Under the pieces are notes generated by a model. It saw only the letters and a program-made list of their open reading frames with translations. It did not search any database and was not told the origin of the DNA. Below, piece after piece: positions 32,155 to 43,692 of a stretch of 64,000 nucleotides of DNA. The position numbers and the translations under genes are program-made. The DNA comes from Streptomyces sp. MA5143a. GTDB taxonomy: Bacteria; Actinomycetota; Actinomycetes; Streptomycetales; Streptomycetaceae. Positions within the stretch are counted from its first letter, which is position 1, and each line of letters begins with the position of its first letter. The stretch is taken from positions 44,643-108,642 of the forward strand of contig NZ_OLMK01000006.1 of the NCBI RefSeq assembly GCF_900290235.1. The letters are read 5' to 3'.

Positions 32155-32265
32155 CGGGCCCTCCTGCGGTCGGGAACACTGCCACGGCGCACCGTGGAAA
32201 CCCGGTCACGCTACGGCTCCGCGGTGTCGCGGGGCGAGTTCACGGGCGACGCGCTGCGTACGCGC

Positions 32266-32317
32266 ACAACTTCCCTGCGCGTTCCCGCAAGTCGGGTGCG
32301 GGAGCGGCTCCTAGGAT
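32266..32317 (+). promoter_or_regulatory. Second copy of the ACAACTTCCCTGCGCG element with -10-like TAGGAT
   Basis: ACAACTTCCCTGCGCG (32266-32281) is identical to the element upstream of conservon 2. A dyad remnant (CTTCCC ... CGCAAG) follows, and TAGGAT (32312-32317) starts 46 nt after the element begins, the same distance as TAACGT in the other copy. It points to the small gene at 32354. It also lies 111 bp upstream of the divergent CYP154-like gene, so it could serve either. Confidence 0.5.
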
Positions 32318-32353
32318 CGGGCCCACCCCCCCCTTGAAGAGCCGGTGAGTGCC

Positions 32354-32746
32354 ATGACTGTCAGCTGGGCCCCGCGCTGGATGTGCTCGTACAGCCCCGA
32401 GGTGCGTACGGTGCCCGCCGGGCGCTGGTGGAACGCGGTCCGGGTGCCGGTCGCCCTCGGCGCACCGGCGCTGACGGCCCTCGGGGACGCCACGGGAGCC
32501 GTCATCAAGGACGGCTTCGGCGGGATCATGTACTGGCTGGTGCCGCCCGGCGACGGGGCCGACTGGCGGATGGCGGGCGTCCAGGTCCTCGGAGCGGGCT
32601 GCCATGTGGCGGTCCCGCCCCTGCGCCGTACCTCGGGCCCCGGCCTCTACTGGCGGGTGCCGCTCTCCCACGACCGCTACTGGACCGACACGGCCCGTCT
32701 GGGCGCGGCCCTGACCTCGGCAGCGCAGTTCCCCGCGCCCCTTTAG
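32354..32746 (+). CDS. Small conserved hypothetical protein
   Basis: 130 aa from the ATG at 32354. I do not recognise a characterised family with confidence. Trp-rich blocks such as VSWAPRWMCS, FGGIMYWLVPPG and GLYWRVPLSHDRYWTD suggest a compact beta fold. They recall small Streptomyces proteins resembling the N-terminal part of primase-polymerase-like domains, but no catalytic motif is visible. The last residues, AAQFPAPL-stop, are encoded by a copy of the dispersed GCGCAGTTCCCCGCGCCCCT repeat. The gene may be co-regulated with conservon 2 through the shared upstream element. Confidence 0.65.
   Translation: MTVSWAPRWMCSYSPEVRTVPAGRWWNAVRVPVALGAPALTALGDATGAVIKDGFGGIMYWLVPPGDGADWRMAGVQVLGAGCHVAVPPLRRTSGPGLYWRVPLSHDRYWTDTARLGAALTSAAQFPAPL
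32723..32742. repeat. Dispersed repeat copy forming the 3' end of a gene
   Basis: GCGCAGTTCCCCGCGCCCCT, identical to the arms of the inverted repeat at 30695-30841. It runs through the last codons of the small hypothetical gene up to the TAG. Confidence 0.75.
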
Positions 32747-32750
32747 GGCC

Positions 32751-32817
32751 TGTCGTCTGGATCACGCCTGGGCCGGCATGGGTGCCGTGGCCCGGAGCCG
32801 GCATGATCCAAACGACA
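32751..32817. terminator. Long hairpin between convergent genes
   Basis: TGTCGTCTGGATCACGCC (32751-32768) pairs with GGCATGATCCAAACGACA (32800-32817), two wobble positions, around a GC-rich loop that itself contains GCCGGCATG/CCGGCATG repeats. It lies between the convergent small gene and DUF6114 gene and is probably a bidirectional terminator. It resembles intergenic repeats seen widely in Streptomyces. Confidence 0.7.
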
Positions 32818-32852
32818 GACCCTGGAGACGCGGGGTTCTCGTACCGCGGGTG

Positions 32853-33269
32853 TCACGCCTCGGCGGGCTGCTCCTGCTGGTGCAGCTTCGCGGCCCGGTC
32901 GCGGGCGCGGTCCTTGCGGGTGCGCCGGGGTTCCTGGTCCGGCAGCCACCCGAAGGCGAGCGTGCTGCCGATGGCGCCCATCAGCAGGCCGACGACGAAC
33001 CCGCCGATGTTGGACGTGAGCCAGGTGCCCAGGGAGAGAAGGATCCCGAGGATGGAGTAGAACAGCCGCTGGGACGGGTTGAAGATGATCAGCAGCCCGC
33101 ACACGATCATCAGCGAGGGCAGCAGATAACCCGCCAGGCCCTGCATTCCGACCTTGAGGATGACGGGGAGCGGTGCCTTCATGGTCAGCAGGATCTCCGC
33201 GCCGCCCAGGAACAGCAGCAGTCCGCCCGCGAAGGGCCGGTGTCCTCTCCACTCCCGGAACGCGCTCAC
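32853..33269 (-). CDS. DUF6114 membrane protein
   Basis: 138 aa, starting with a GTG in a 4-nt overlap with the DUF6230 gene. Four hydrophobic helices are visible: PFAGGLLLFLGGAEILLTM, VGMQGLAGYLLPSLMIVCGLL, LFYSILGILLSLGTW and VVGLLMGAIGSTLAFGWL. A basic cytoplasmic tail rich in Arg/Lys/Gln follows. DUF6114 is an actinobacterial family of unknown function, found together with DUF6230 as here. Confidence 0.85.
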   Translation of the reverse strand: MSAFREWRGHRPFAGGLLLFLGGAEILLTMKAPLPVILKVGMQGLAGYLLPSLMIVCGLLIIFNPSQRLFYSILGILLSLGTWLTSNIGGFVVGLLMGAIGSTLAFGWLPDQEPRRTRKDRARDRAAKLHQQEQPAEA

Positions 33270-33928
33270 TTCGGGCAGCCCTCGCTCTTGAAGCTCATGT
33301 GCAGGTCGGGCAGCTTGAAGACGGCGGCGGTGGCGGCGTAGTTGTGCTGGTACAGGTCGGTGATGGTGACCGAGTCGGCCTGCTGGCCGTAGACACCGGG
33401 GGGACCCTGCTGTCCGACCTTGTCGAACGTGCTGGAGTCACGGCCGATCTCGATGTTGTTGAACGAGGCGTCGCCGCTGATGTCGTCGGAGTCGATCGCC
33501 AGGTTCTTCACGCTCACCGGCGTGGACTTGTTGCCCGCGGTGAGGACGAGCTGGATGCCGCCGAGGTCGACGCTCTGGCACAGGTTGGTGAGCTTGCCGT
33601 TCTTGACGACCGAGGTCACGACGAGCACCTGGCCGCCGGTGTCGCCCTCGTTGGGGCTGTTCTCGATCATGTGGTCCAGCGCGCCGAACTGGGCGAAGCC
33701 CTCACCTTCGAGCTTGTCGGCGGTGACGACGAACGGCATGCCGGAGATGGCGAACTGGACGCCCAGGGCGCCCTGCGCGGTGAGGATCATCAGACCGGCG
33801 GCGACCGCGGTGGCCGGCACCGCCATCACGGCGGCGCGCTTGAGGCGCACCCGCCCACGTCTGCCGGATGTTTCGGAACCCTCGGGTCTTTCGTTGGTGG
33901 ACGCCGTGGCGTCCGAGGACGAGGCCAT
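33266..33928 (-). CDS. DUF6230 exported/membrane-anchored protein
   Basis: 220 aa; GGGAG lies 6-7 nt before the ATG. After about 30 polar residues a hydrophobic helix (AAVMAVPATAVAAGLMILTA, about 32-51) acts as signal anchor. The exported part is beta-rich, with two Cys (NLCQSVDLGG and near the C-terminus SEGCPK) that could form a disulphide. The DUF6230 family always travels with DUF6114 and is likely a surface or lipid-interacting partner; its function is not established. Confidence 0.85.
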   Translation of the reverse strand: MASSSDATASTNERPEGSETSGRRGRVRLKRAAVMAVPATAVAAGLMILTAQGALGVQFAISGMPFVVTADKLEGEGFAQFGALDHMIENSPNEGDTGGQVLVVTSVVKNGKLTNLCQSVDLGGIQLVLTAGNKSTPVSVKNLAIDSDDISGDASFNNIEIGRDSSTFDKVGQQGPPGVYGQQADSVTITDLYQHNYAATAAVFKLPDLHMSFKSEGCPK

Positions 33929-35270
<1,342 letters not shown>

Positions 35271-35293
35271 CGCCGACCCGCGCACACCCACCC

Positions 35294-35330
35294 GGTCCGG
35301 CCGGCCGAGTACTCACTGACCGGCCGGACC
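35294..35330. terminator. Hairpin between convergent secreted-protein genes, with CGAGTACTCAC repeats
   Basis: GGTCCGGCCGG (35294-35304) pairs perfectly with CCGGCCGGACC (35320-35330). Its loop contains CGAGTACTCAC, which recurs at 35333-35343 and 35361-35371. It is a likely bidirectional terminator. Confidence 0.7.
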
Positions 35331-35389
35331 CCCGAGTACTCACCGATCCGGCCGACCGACCGAGTACTCACCGGCCGACACGGCCACCG

Positions 35390-36367
35390 TCAGCGGCGCC
35401 TGCGTCCGCGGAGGAAGAGGGCGGCGCCCGCGGCGAGCACCATCGCCGCGGCGCCCCCCGCCACCAGCGGAACGGAGGTGCCGCTGTCGTCGGTCGTGGA
35501 GGCCACGGGGCTGCCGGGCACCTCCGCCCCGCCGTCGGCCGCGACCTCCCCGGCCGCCGAGGACGGCTCGCGGGAGGGAGTGGGCGTGGGGGTGGGCTGC
35601 CCGGCCTTCCCGGCCTTCGGCTTCCCGCCCGGCGCGGACTCCCCGGCGGCGTCCGGGGCGTCCGGCGTCCGCTCCGCCCGCTTCCCACCGGCGTCCGGGT
35701 CTGCCTTCGCGGCCGCCGGGAACACCACGTCCGAGCACGAGTAATACGTGTCCACCGTGCTCGTGTTCTGCCAGATCGTGTACAGCACATGGTGGCCGGA
35801 GCGGTCGGCCGGCAGTTTCGCCGAGAAGCGGTACGAGCCGTCCCGCAGCGGTGGGTCGGTGACCGAGGCGAACGGCTGCTCGGGCAGATCGGCCCAGGTG
35901 AGCGGCTTCTTCGGGTCGTATCCCGGCTTCGTCAGGAACAGCTTGAACGTCCCCGTGTGGGGGATCGTCGTCCGGTACGTCAGCTTCAGCGTGCCGCCGG
36001 GGGCCAGGCGTGTCGAGGGCCAGTCGGAGCGGGCCAGGTCCAGCCCCCGGTAGGCCGCGAGCCCTCCGCTGCACAGCTTCCCGTCGGGGACGACCTGCCG
36101 GTCACGGCCGTTCACCCCGGCGACCCGCAGGTTGTCCCACGCGGTGAAGGGCGCCCCGTTCGCGGCGATCGCCGCCCGGCACGCCGCCGAGTTCGCCCGG
36201 GCGCCGCCCGCGGGCGAGCACGCCGACACCCGGCTCACCGGATCGGTCGGCGCGCCGTGCGCGGACGCGGGGGTGACGGCCGCCGCCGTCATGAGCAGGG
36301 GGGCCGCCACGAGCAGAGCGGCGGCGCGGTGGGCGGACAAGCGGTACATCCGGTACGTCCGATCCAT
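35390..36367 (-). CDS. AA10 lytic polysaccharide monooxygenase with C-terminal membrane anchor
   Basis: 325 aa from the ATG at 36367; other in-frame ATG codons at 36391 and 36349 are possible because no clear Shine-Dalgarno is seen. A signal peptide ends ASA-HGAPTDPVSR, leaving His37 as the mature N-terminus, the first copper-brace ligand. TIPHTGTFKLFLTKPGYDP supplies the second (His137). The catalytic domain ends near YSCSDVVF. A Pro/Ala/Lys-rich linker then leads to a hydrophobic helix (PLVAGGAAAMVLAAGAALFL) and RGRRRR, so the enzyme is probably held on the cell surface. No separate carbohydrate-binding module or LPxTG-like motif is present. Chitin or cellulose is the likely substrate. Confidence 0.87.
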   Translation of the reverse strand: MDRTYRMYRLSAHRAAALLVAAPLLMTAAAVTPASAHGAPTDPVSRVSACSPAGGARANSAACRAAIAANGAPFTAWDNLRVAGVNGRDRQVVPDGKLCSGGLAAYRGLDLARSDWPSTRLAPGGTLKLTYRTTIPHTGTFKLFLTKPGYDPKKPLTWADLPEQPFASVTDPPLRDGSYRFSAKLPADRSGHHVLYTIWQNTSTVDTYYSCSDVVFPAAAKADPDAGGKRAERTPDAPDAAGESAPGGKPKAGKAGQPTPTPTPSREPSSAAGEVAADGGAEVPGSPVASTTDDSGTSVPLVAGGAAAMVLAAGAALFLRGRRRR

Positions 36368-36757
36368 GGGGTTCGGTGGTGGGTGGTCCACCGAGTCGTA
36401 CGGGACCGGGCGGGAGCGCGTTCAACGGGACCCGACCCTGTTCGACCGGTCGGATCCAGCCATCCGTGGAGCTCCCGACATCGCCTCGGCAAACCCGGCG
36501 AAGCGGCATATCCGCCCCGACTGCCCTGCGGGATAGGGGAGTTCCTCAGGGGGGTCGAGGGTTTTCCCCGTATCCCCATGACCAGTGCTTTGCCTACTGT
36601 GCTGCCACAGCTGAACCACAGGTAACCCCTGGTGAACAGCTTGCGCCTGGCCGGCCTCTGCGCCACACCCCCTTTCTGGACCCCCCGCCGCTTCGACGAA
36701 GAAGCGACACGCTGCCGCTCCTCCCCTGACATGAGCAGGCCACGAAAGGCGAAGCCC
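36368..36757. other. Divergent gap between LPMO and S8 protease genes
   Basis: About 390 bp, presumably holding the promoters of both exported enzymes. Small dyads such as CTGTG/CACAG near 36597-36611 are present, but nothing firm can be assigned. Confidence 0.5.
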
Positions 36758-38581
36758 TTGCGTACCTCCACCCCACGCACCACCGGACGGAAGCTCATAT
36801 CCGTCGCCGCGGTCTCCGTCGCCCTGGTGGCCGGCATGACCACCTCCGTCGCCGTCGCCCAGGCCCCCTCCGCCAAGGCCGACACCGCCCCGGCCCTCGC
36901 CGGAGCCACCGAGGCCGCCCCCGGCACCGTCGCCGAGCGCCTGATCGTCGGCTACAAGTCCGGTGCGGCCGAGGCCACGTCGAACAAGGCCGCCTCCGCC
37001 GACGCCGAGGCCAAGGGCAAGGAAGCCGGCGAGAACCTCGACTTCCAGCGCCGCCTCGGCACGGGTGCCGCCCTCGTCGACCTGGGCGAGGACCTCACCC
37101 GGACGGACGTCGCCGACGTCATCGCCGAGTACCGGTCCGACCCGCAGGTCGCCTATGTCGTCCCCGACCGCCTGAACAAGCCCAAGGCGGACCCGAACGA
37201 CACCGAGTACGGCAAGCAGTGGGACCTCTTCGAGTCCACGGCGGGCATGCGCGTGCCGGGCGCCTGGGACGTCACCACCGGCACCGGTGTGACCGTCGCC
37301 GTCATCGACACCGGCTACGTCGCCCACTCCGACCTCGCCGCGAACATCGTCGGCGGCTACGACTTCATCGCCGACACGGCGGTCTCCGTGGACGGCGACG
37401 GCCGCGACAGCAACCCGGCCGACCCGGGCGACTGGTACAACGCCAACGAGTGCGGTTCCGGCATTGCCGCCAGTACTTCCTCGTGGCACGGCACGCACGT
37501 CGCGGGCACCATCGCCGCCGCCACCAACAACGGCAAGGGCATCGCCGGCATCGCGTACGGCGCGAAGATCTCCCCGATCCGCGTCCTCGGCAAGTGCGGT
37601 GGCTACGACTCGGACATCATCGACGCCATCACCTGGGCCTCCGGCGGCACCGTCTCCGGCGTCCCGGCCAACACCAACGTCGCCAAGGTCATCAACATGA
37701 GCCTCGGTGGCGACGGCGCCTGCACCACGGCGACCCAGAGCGCCATCACCGCCGCCGTGAACCGCGGCACGACCGTCGTCGTGGCCGCCGGCAACGAGAA
37801 CGACAACGTGGCGAACCACTCGCCCGGCAACTGCAACAACGTCATCTCGGTCGCGGCGACCAACCGCACGGGCGCCAAGGCCTCGTACTCCAACTTCGGT
37901 TCCCTCGTGGACATCTCGGCGCCCGGCGGCCAGACCAGCACCGGCACCGCCAACGGCATCCTGTCCACGCTGAACGCGGGCACGAAGACGCCCACCTCGG
38001 AGTCGTACGCCTACTACCAGGGCACCAGCATGGCCACCCCGCACATCGCGGGCCTCGCCGCGCTGCTGAAGTCGGCGAACTCCTCGCTGACCCCGGCCCA
38101 GATCGAGTCCGCGATCAAGGCCAACGCCCGCGCTCTGCCCGGCTCCTGCTCCGGCGGCTGCGGCGCGGGTCTGGCCGACGCGGCCAAGACGGTGCAGGCG
38201 GTGTCCGGAGGCTCCGGCGGGGGCTCCACGGGGGGCACCACCTTCACCAACACCACCGCCGTCTCCATTCCGGACAACGGCTCGGCGATCGAGTCCTCGA
38301 TCTCCGTCACCGGGCGCAGCGGCAACGCGCCCTCCACCCTCCAGGTCGGTGTGGACATCACCCACACCTACCGCGGTGACCTGGTCCTGGACCTGGTGGC
38401 CCCGGACGGTTCGACCTACCGTCTGAAGGCCTCCAGCTCCTCGGACTCCGCCGACAACGTGAACACCACCTACACGGTGAACGCGTCCAGCGAGGTCGCC
38501 AACGGCACCTGGAAGCTGCGTGTCCAGGACGTGGCGTCCTCCGACACCGGCCGGCTCAACAGCTGGAAGCTGACCTTCTGA
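36758..38581 (+). CDS. Secreted subtilisin-like S8 protease with inhibitor_I9 propeptide and P-domain
   Basis: 607 aa from a TTG at 36758, preferred because GAAAGG lies 9 nt before it; an ATG at 36731 has none. A twin-Arg-free signal peptide (GRKLISVAAVSVALVAGM) is followed by an I9-type propeptide (RLIVGYKSGAAE ... VAYVVPDR). The catalytic domain has Asp in VAVIDTGYVAHSDL (184), His in SSWHGTHVAGT (244) and Ser in QGTSMATPHIAG (424). A Gly/Ser linker leads to a C-terminal P-domain (IPDNGSAIESSISV ... TGRLNSWKLTF), as in kexin-like bacterial proteases. It is an extracellular endopeptidase, probably nutritional or morphogenetic. Confidence 0.92.
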   Translation: MRTSTPRTTGRKLISVAAVSVALVAGMTTSVAVAQAPSAKADTAPALAGATEAAPGTVAERLIVGYKSGAAEATSNKAASADAEAKGKEAGENLDFQRRLGTGAALVDLGEDLTRTDVADVIAEYRSDPQVAYVVPDRLNKPKADPNDTEYGKQWDLFESTAGMRVPGAWDVTTGTGVTVAVIDTGYVAHSDLAANIVGGYDFIADTAVSVDGDGRDSNPADPGDWYNANECGSGIAASTSSWHGTHVAGTIAAATNNGKGIAGIAYGAKISPIRVLGKCGGYDSDIIDAITWASGGTVSGVPANTNVAKVINMSLGGDGACTTATQSAITAAVNRGTTVVVAAGNENDNVANHSPGNCNNVISVAATNRTGAKASYSNFGSLVDISAPGGQTSTGTANGILSTLNAGTKTPTSESYAYYQGTSMATPHIAGLAALLKSANSSLTPAQIESAIKANARALPGSCSGGCGAGLADAAKTVQAVSGGSGGGSTGGTTFTNTTAVSIPDNGSAIESSISVTGRSGNAPSTLQVGVDITHTYRGDLVLDLVAPDGSTYRLKASSSSDSADNVNTTYTVNASSEVANGTWKLRVQDVASSDTGRLNSWKLTF

Positions 38582-38611
38582 CGTCAGCCCCACCGACCGC
38601 CACCCCCCACT

Positions 38612-38655
38612 GCCGGCGGCCGACCGATGCGAGCGGGCATCGGTCGGCCGCCGGC
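38612..38655. terminator. Strong rho-independent terminator of the S8 protease gene
   Basis: A perfect 19-bp stem (38612-38630 with 38637-38655) around the loop GAGCGG, followed by CCTTTTCC. It lies 30 bp after the stop and is the clearest terminator in the window. Confidence 0.92.
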
Positions 38656-38696
38656 CCTTTTCCGGCGTGCCGTCGGCGGGCCGTTAGCGTAGGCGC

Positions 38697-39368
38697 ATGT
38701 CGACGAAGAAGACCGAGAAGCCCGACGGCACCCACCCGGAGCAGACCGAGGGGGCCCCCTCGCGGAGGTTCGACGGGACCCGGCCGGAGCGGACCGGCGA
38801 GGGCCCGGCACCGGTCGCGGCGGTGTGCCCCGGCTGCGGCGGGTCCGGCCCTTCGGTGCGCACGGTCGCCGAGACCTGCGCCGACCCTGAGTCCCGGACC
38901 GCGGGACTGACCGACCGGCTGGCGCGCTCCCCGGGGGTACCGTCCCGCTTCGACACCGTCCTGCACTTCATCGAGGGCATGATCCTCGTCGCCATGGGCG
39001 CCTATCTCGCCCGCAGCGGCCTCCAGAACGACAAGCCCGTCCACACGATCGCCGGTTCCCTGCTCGCCGTCGCGCTGTTCGTCGGCACCCTCGCCGTGGT
39101 CCGGGGCGAGCTGCGCGAGCGGAAAGCCGTCACGCGGGGAGAGCCCCGCGCCGAAGTCCTCTGGCGGCCCGCCCACCACTGCTCCGCCTGCGGCGCCGTC
39201 TTCTACCCGGCGGGCACCCCGTGGCAGGGCGCCCTGACCCCCGAGCAGTTCCAGAAGTACGTGTGGACCGAGGCAGGTTACGGCCGGCAGCTCGACAAGA
39301 AGGTCAAGGACGTCGCCCTGCCGTCCGCGGCGCCCACCGGCCCCGGAGGGACCCACGACCATGCCTGA
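38697..39368 (+). CDS. Membrane protein with zinc-ribbon-like Cys pairs, unknown function
   Basis: 223 aa. A polar, charged N-terminus carries CPGCGG (about 44-49). Two hydrophobic helices follow (LHFIEGMILVAMGAYLA and IAGSLLAVALFVGTLAVV). A second HHCSACGAVFYPAG motif (about 162-175) could complete a zinc site with the first pair if both face the cytoplasm. I do not recognise a characterised family. The stop overlaps the DUF89 start by 8 nt, so the two genes are coupled. Confidence 0.7.
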   Translation: MSTKKTEKPDGTHPEQTEGAPSRRFDGTRPERTGEGPAPVAAVCPGCGGSGPSVRTVAETCADPESRTAGLTDRLARSPGVPSRFDTVLHFIEGMILVAMGAYLARSGLQNDKPVHTIAGSLLAVALFVGTLAVVRGELRERKAVTRGEPRAEVLWRPAHHCSACGAVFYPAGTPWQGALTPEQFQKYVWTEAGYGRQLDKKVKDVALPSAAPTGPGGTHDHA

Positions 39369-40503
39369 CGCCTCCCTGATCCACGGCACCGACCCGGCCT
39401 CCTTCGCGCACGCCGTCCTCGCCGAACGGCACCCCGCCCTCATCCGCAAGGTCCTCGACGCCACCCCCTACGGCCCCGAGCAGCGCCACGCCCTCGCGGC
39501 CCTGCTGCGCGACGCGACCGAGGGCGTCCTCGCACCCCCGGACGACGACCCCTGGTGGGACACCTGGGACGTACGCCGCCACGCCGGCCGGTCCTGGTTC
39601 GACCTGCCGTTCCTCGTCGCCGAGAGCTGCTTCTACCGCCGGCTCCTGCACGCCGTCGGCTTCTTCGGCCCCGGCCCCTGGCAGGGCGTCGACCCGTTCC
39701 GCCCCTTCAAGCTCGCGGAGCTGGACACCCCCGAGGCGGCGGCCGAACTCACCGCCGCCGACGCCCTCGCCGAACGGCCCCCGCGCGAACGGCTGTCCGC
39801 CCTGCTGCACGGCTCGCTCTGGGGCAACCGGGCCGACCTCGGTTTCCGCATCCAGACCGCCGAGTCCGCGGCGGACTCCCGGCTGCTCGCGGACGACAGC
39901 GAGGAACTGCTGTCCCTGCTGTCCGGCGGCAAAACGCTCTGCCTGGTCGCCGACAACGCGGGCCGCGAACTGATCCCCGACCTCCTCCTCGTCGACGACC
40001 TCCTCGCCCGGGGCAGCGTCGAGCGCGCCCTGCTGCATCTGAAGCCGTACCCGTACTTCGTCTCGGACGCCACCACCGCCGACGCCCTCGACGCCGTACG
40101 CCACCTCGTCGCCGCGGAGAACGCCGCCGGGCGACGGCTGTGGTCCGCCCTCACCGACGGCCGGCTCGTGCTGCGGGCCCACCCCTTCTCCTGCGCCCCG
40201 CTGCCGTACGCGGACATGCCGGACGACCTGCGCGAGGAGTTCGCCTCCGCCGACCTCACCCTTTTCAAGGGCGACCTCAACTACCGGCGCCTGGTGGGCG
40301 ACCGGCTCTGGCCGCCGACCACGTCCTTCGCCTCGGTCACCGCGTACTTCCCCGGTCCGGTGGCGGCCCTGCGCACCCTCAAGTCCGACGTGATCGTGGG
40401 CCTGGACGCCGCCACCGAGGCCGCGCTGGTGGCCGCGGAGGGGCAGCGGTGGCGCACCGGCGGAGCCCACGCGGTGATCCAGGTGAACGCCGGTACGAAC
40501 TGA
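39361..40503 (+). CDS. DUF89/ARMT1-type damage-control phosphatase family protein
   Basis: 380 aa. The family's metal-site signature is seen in LVADNAGRELIPDLLLVDDLL (Asp-Asn-x-Gly-x-Glu, about residues 197-202) and in FKGDLNYRRLVGDRLW (about 302-317). WWDTWDVRRHAGRSWFDLPFLVAE lies early, as in bacterial and eukaryotic members. DUF89 proteins are metal-dependent phosphatases that hydrolyse reactive or damaged phosphometabolites, for example fructose-1-phosphate; the substrate here is unknown. It is coupled to the upstream membrane protein. Confidence 0.85.
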   Translation: MPDASLIHGTDPASFAHAVLAERHPALIRKVLDATPYGPEQRHALAALLRDATEGVLAPPDDDPWWDTWDVRRHAGRSWFDLPFLVAESCFYRRLLHAVGFFGPGPWQGVDPFRPFKLAELDTPEAAAELTAADALAERPPRERLSALLHGSLWGNRADLGFRIQTAESAADSRLLADDSEELLSLLSGGKTLCLVADNAGRELIPDLLLVDDLLARGSVERALLHLKPYPYFVSDATTADALDAVRHLVAAENAAGRRLWSALTDGRLVLRAHPFSCAPLPYADMPDDLREEFASADLTLFKGDLNYRRLVGDRLWPPTTSFASVTAYFPGPVAALRTLKSDVIVGLDAATEAALVAAEGQRWRTGGAHAVIQVNAGTN

Positions 40504-40508
40504 GAGAT

Positions 40509-40534
40509 CCGGGCGCCGCGACGAAAGCGCCCGG
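40509..40534. terminator. Hairpin after the DUF89 gene
   Basis: CCGGGCGC (40509-40516), 10-nt loop, GCGCCCGG (40527-40534), starting 6 nt after the stop codon. No T-tract. Confidence 0.6.
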
Positions 40535-40595
40535 GATTCACGCGATGGTGTGATCATGTTCCGCCGCCCGGATGCCGGGTGGGGGCCACGGGTAG

Positions 40596-42812
<2,217 letters not shown>

Positions 42813-42825
42813 CGCCCCGCACGGC

Positions 42826-43584
42826 TCACACCGGCAGGTGTGCCGCCCGGGCCGCGTGATCGACCGCGGCCCGGGCCAGCCCGCGCACGAACGGGTGCGG
42901 GCGGCTGCCGTCGCCGGAAAGCTCGGGCTGGAAGAGGGTGGCCAGGAAGAAGGGGTGGCCCGGCAGTTCGACGATCCGGACCTGGCCGTCCTCGTCGTGC
43001 CCGGAGAAGCGCAGCCCGTGCGCCCGCAGGGTGTCGAGGTGCGCGGAGGGGCCGTACCGGCAGGAGTACCGCTCGACGCTCCGCTCGGCGCCCAGCACGG
43101 ACTGCGCGAGCGAACCGGGCTCGACGCGCACGGCCGCCTCGTGGCCGGCCAGGGAGCAGGCGAGCGGCTCGATCAGGAAGTCCTCGGCGTCGGGGTCGTT
43201 CTCGGCGTGCGCGACCCCGGTGAGCCCGCACACCGTGCGCGCGTACTCCAGCAGCGCGTGCTGGAAGCCGCCGCAGGTGCCGAGGAACGGGATGCCCTCC
43301 TCACGGGCCGTGCGGATCGCGGACAGCACGCCCGCCTCGCTGCGGTAGGGGCTGCCGGGCACCACCCACACCGCGTCGAAGCCGCGCACGACCGCCGGGT
43401 CCGCCGCGGCGTCCTCGGAGTGGATCCAGTAGGCGTCCACGACGAGCCGGTCCCGCTCCGCGAGGGAGTCGAGGAACCGCGGGATCCGGATGTGCGACAC
43501 CACGTCGGGGGAGCGGTCGCCGACCAGGGCGAGCCGGGCGGAACGGGAAGCGGAGGAGGCGGCCTGCGCCGGGCTGTTCGTCAT
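42826..43584 (-). CDS. Class-I glutamine amidotransferase-like protein (CTP-synthase C-terminal-related)
   Basis: 252 aa from the ATG at 43584, for which GAGG is 9 nt upstream; an in-frame ATG at 43593 overlaps that site. A class-I GATase fold is indicated by VWVVPGSPYRSEAG, the nucleophile loop FLGTCGGFQHALLEYAR (Cys about 103) and a final HPFFLATLFQPELSGDGSRPHPF, supplying the catalytic His-Glu. No synthase domain is attached. Databases call such proteins CTP synthase C-terminal-related; here no in-frame TGA suggests selenocysteine. Likely a stand-alone amidase or transferase of unknown substrate. It is divergent from a LysR gene that may control it. Confidence 0.85.
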   Translation of the reverse strand: MTNSPAQAASSASRSARLALVGDRSPDVVSHIRIPRFLDSLAERDRLVVDAYWIHSEDAAADPAVVRGFDAVWVVPGSPYRSEAGVLSAIRTAREEGIPFLGTCGGFQHALLEYARTVCGLTGVAHAENDPDAEDFLIEPLACSLAGHEAAVRVEPGSLAQSVLGAERSVERYSCRYGPSAHLDTLRAHGLRFSGHDEDGQVRIVELPGHPFFLATLFQPELSGDGSRPHPFVRGLARAAVDHAARAAHLPV

Positions 43585-43692
43585 GTCCGCCATCCTCGGC
43601 GCGGGCCCGCGTTCACGTCCAACGATGATTTCCGGACCCGCGATAAGCAATGCTGATGCTGCTCGGGTGCGTCTCGGGCGCGTCGCGGGATC

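Noticed and set aside
42826..43584. Selenoprotein reading of the amidotransferase
   Set aside because: The label used for some relatives includes selenoprotein, but here there is no in-frame TGA and no SECIS-like element was found.
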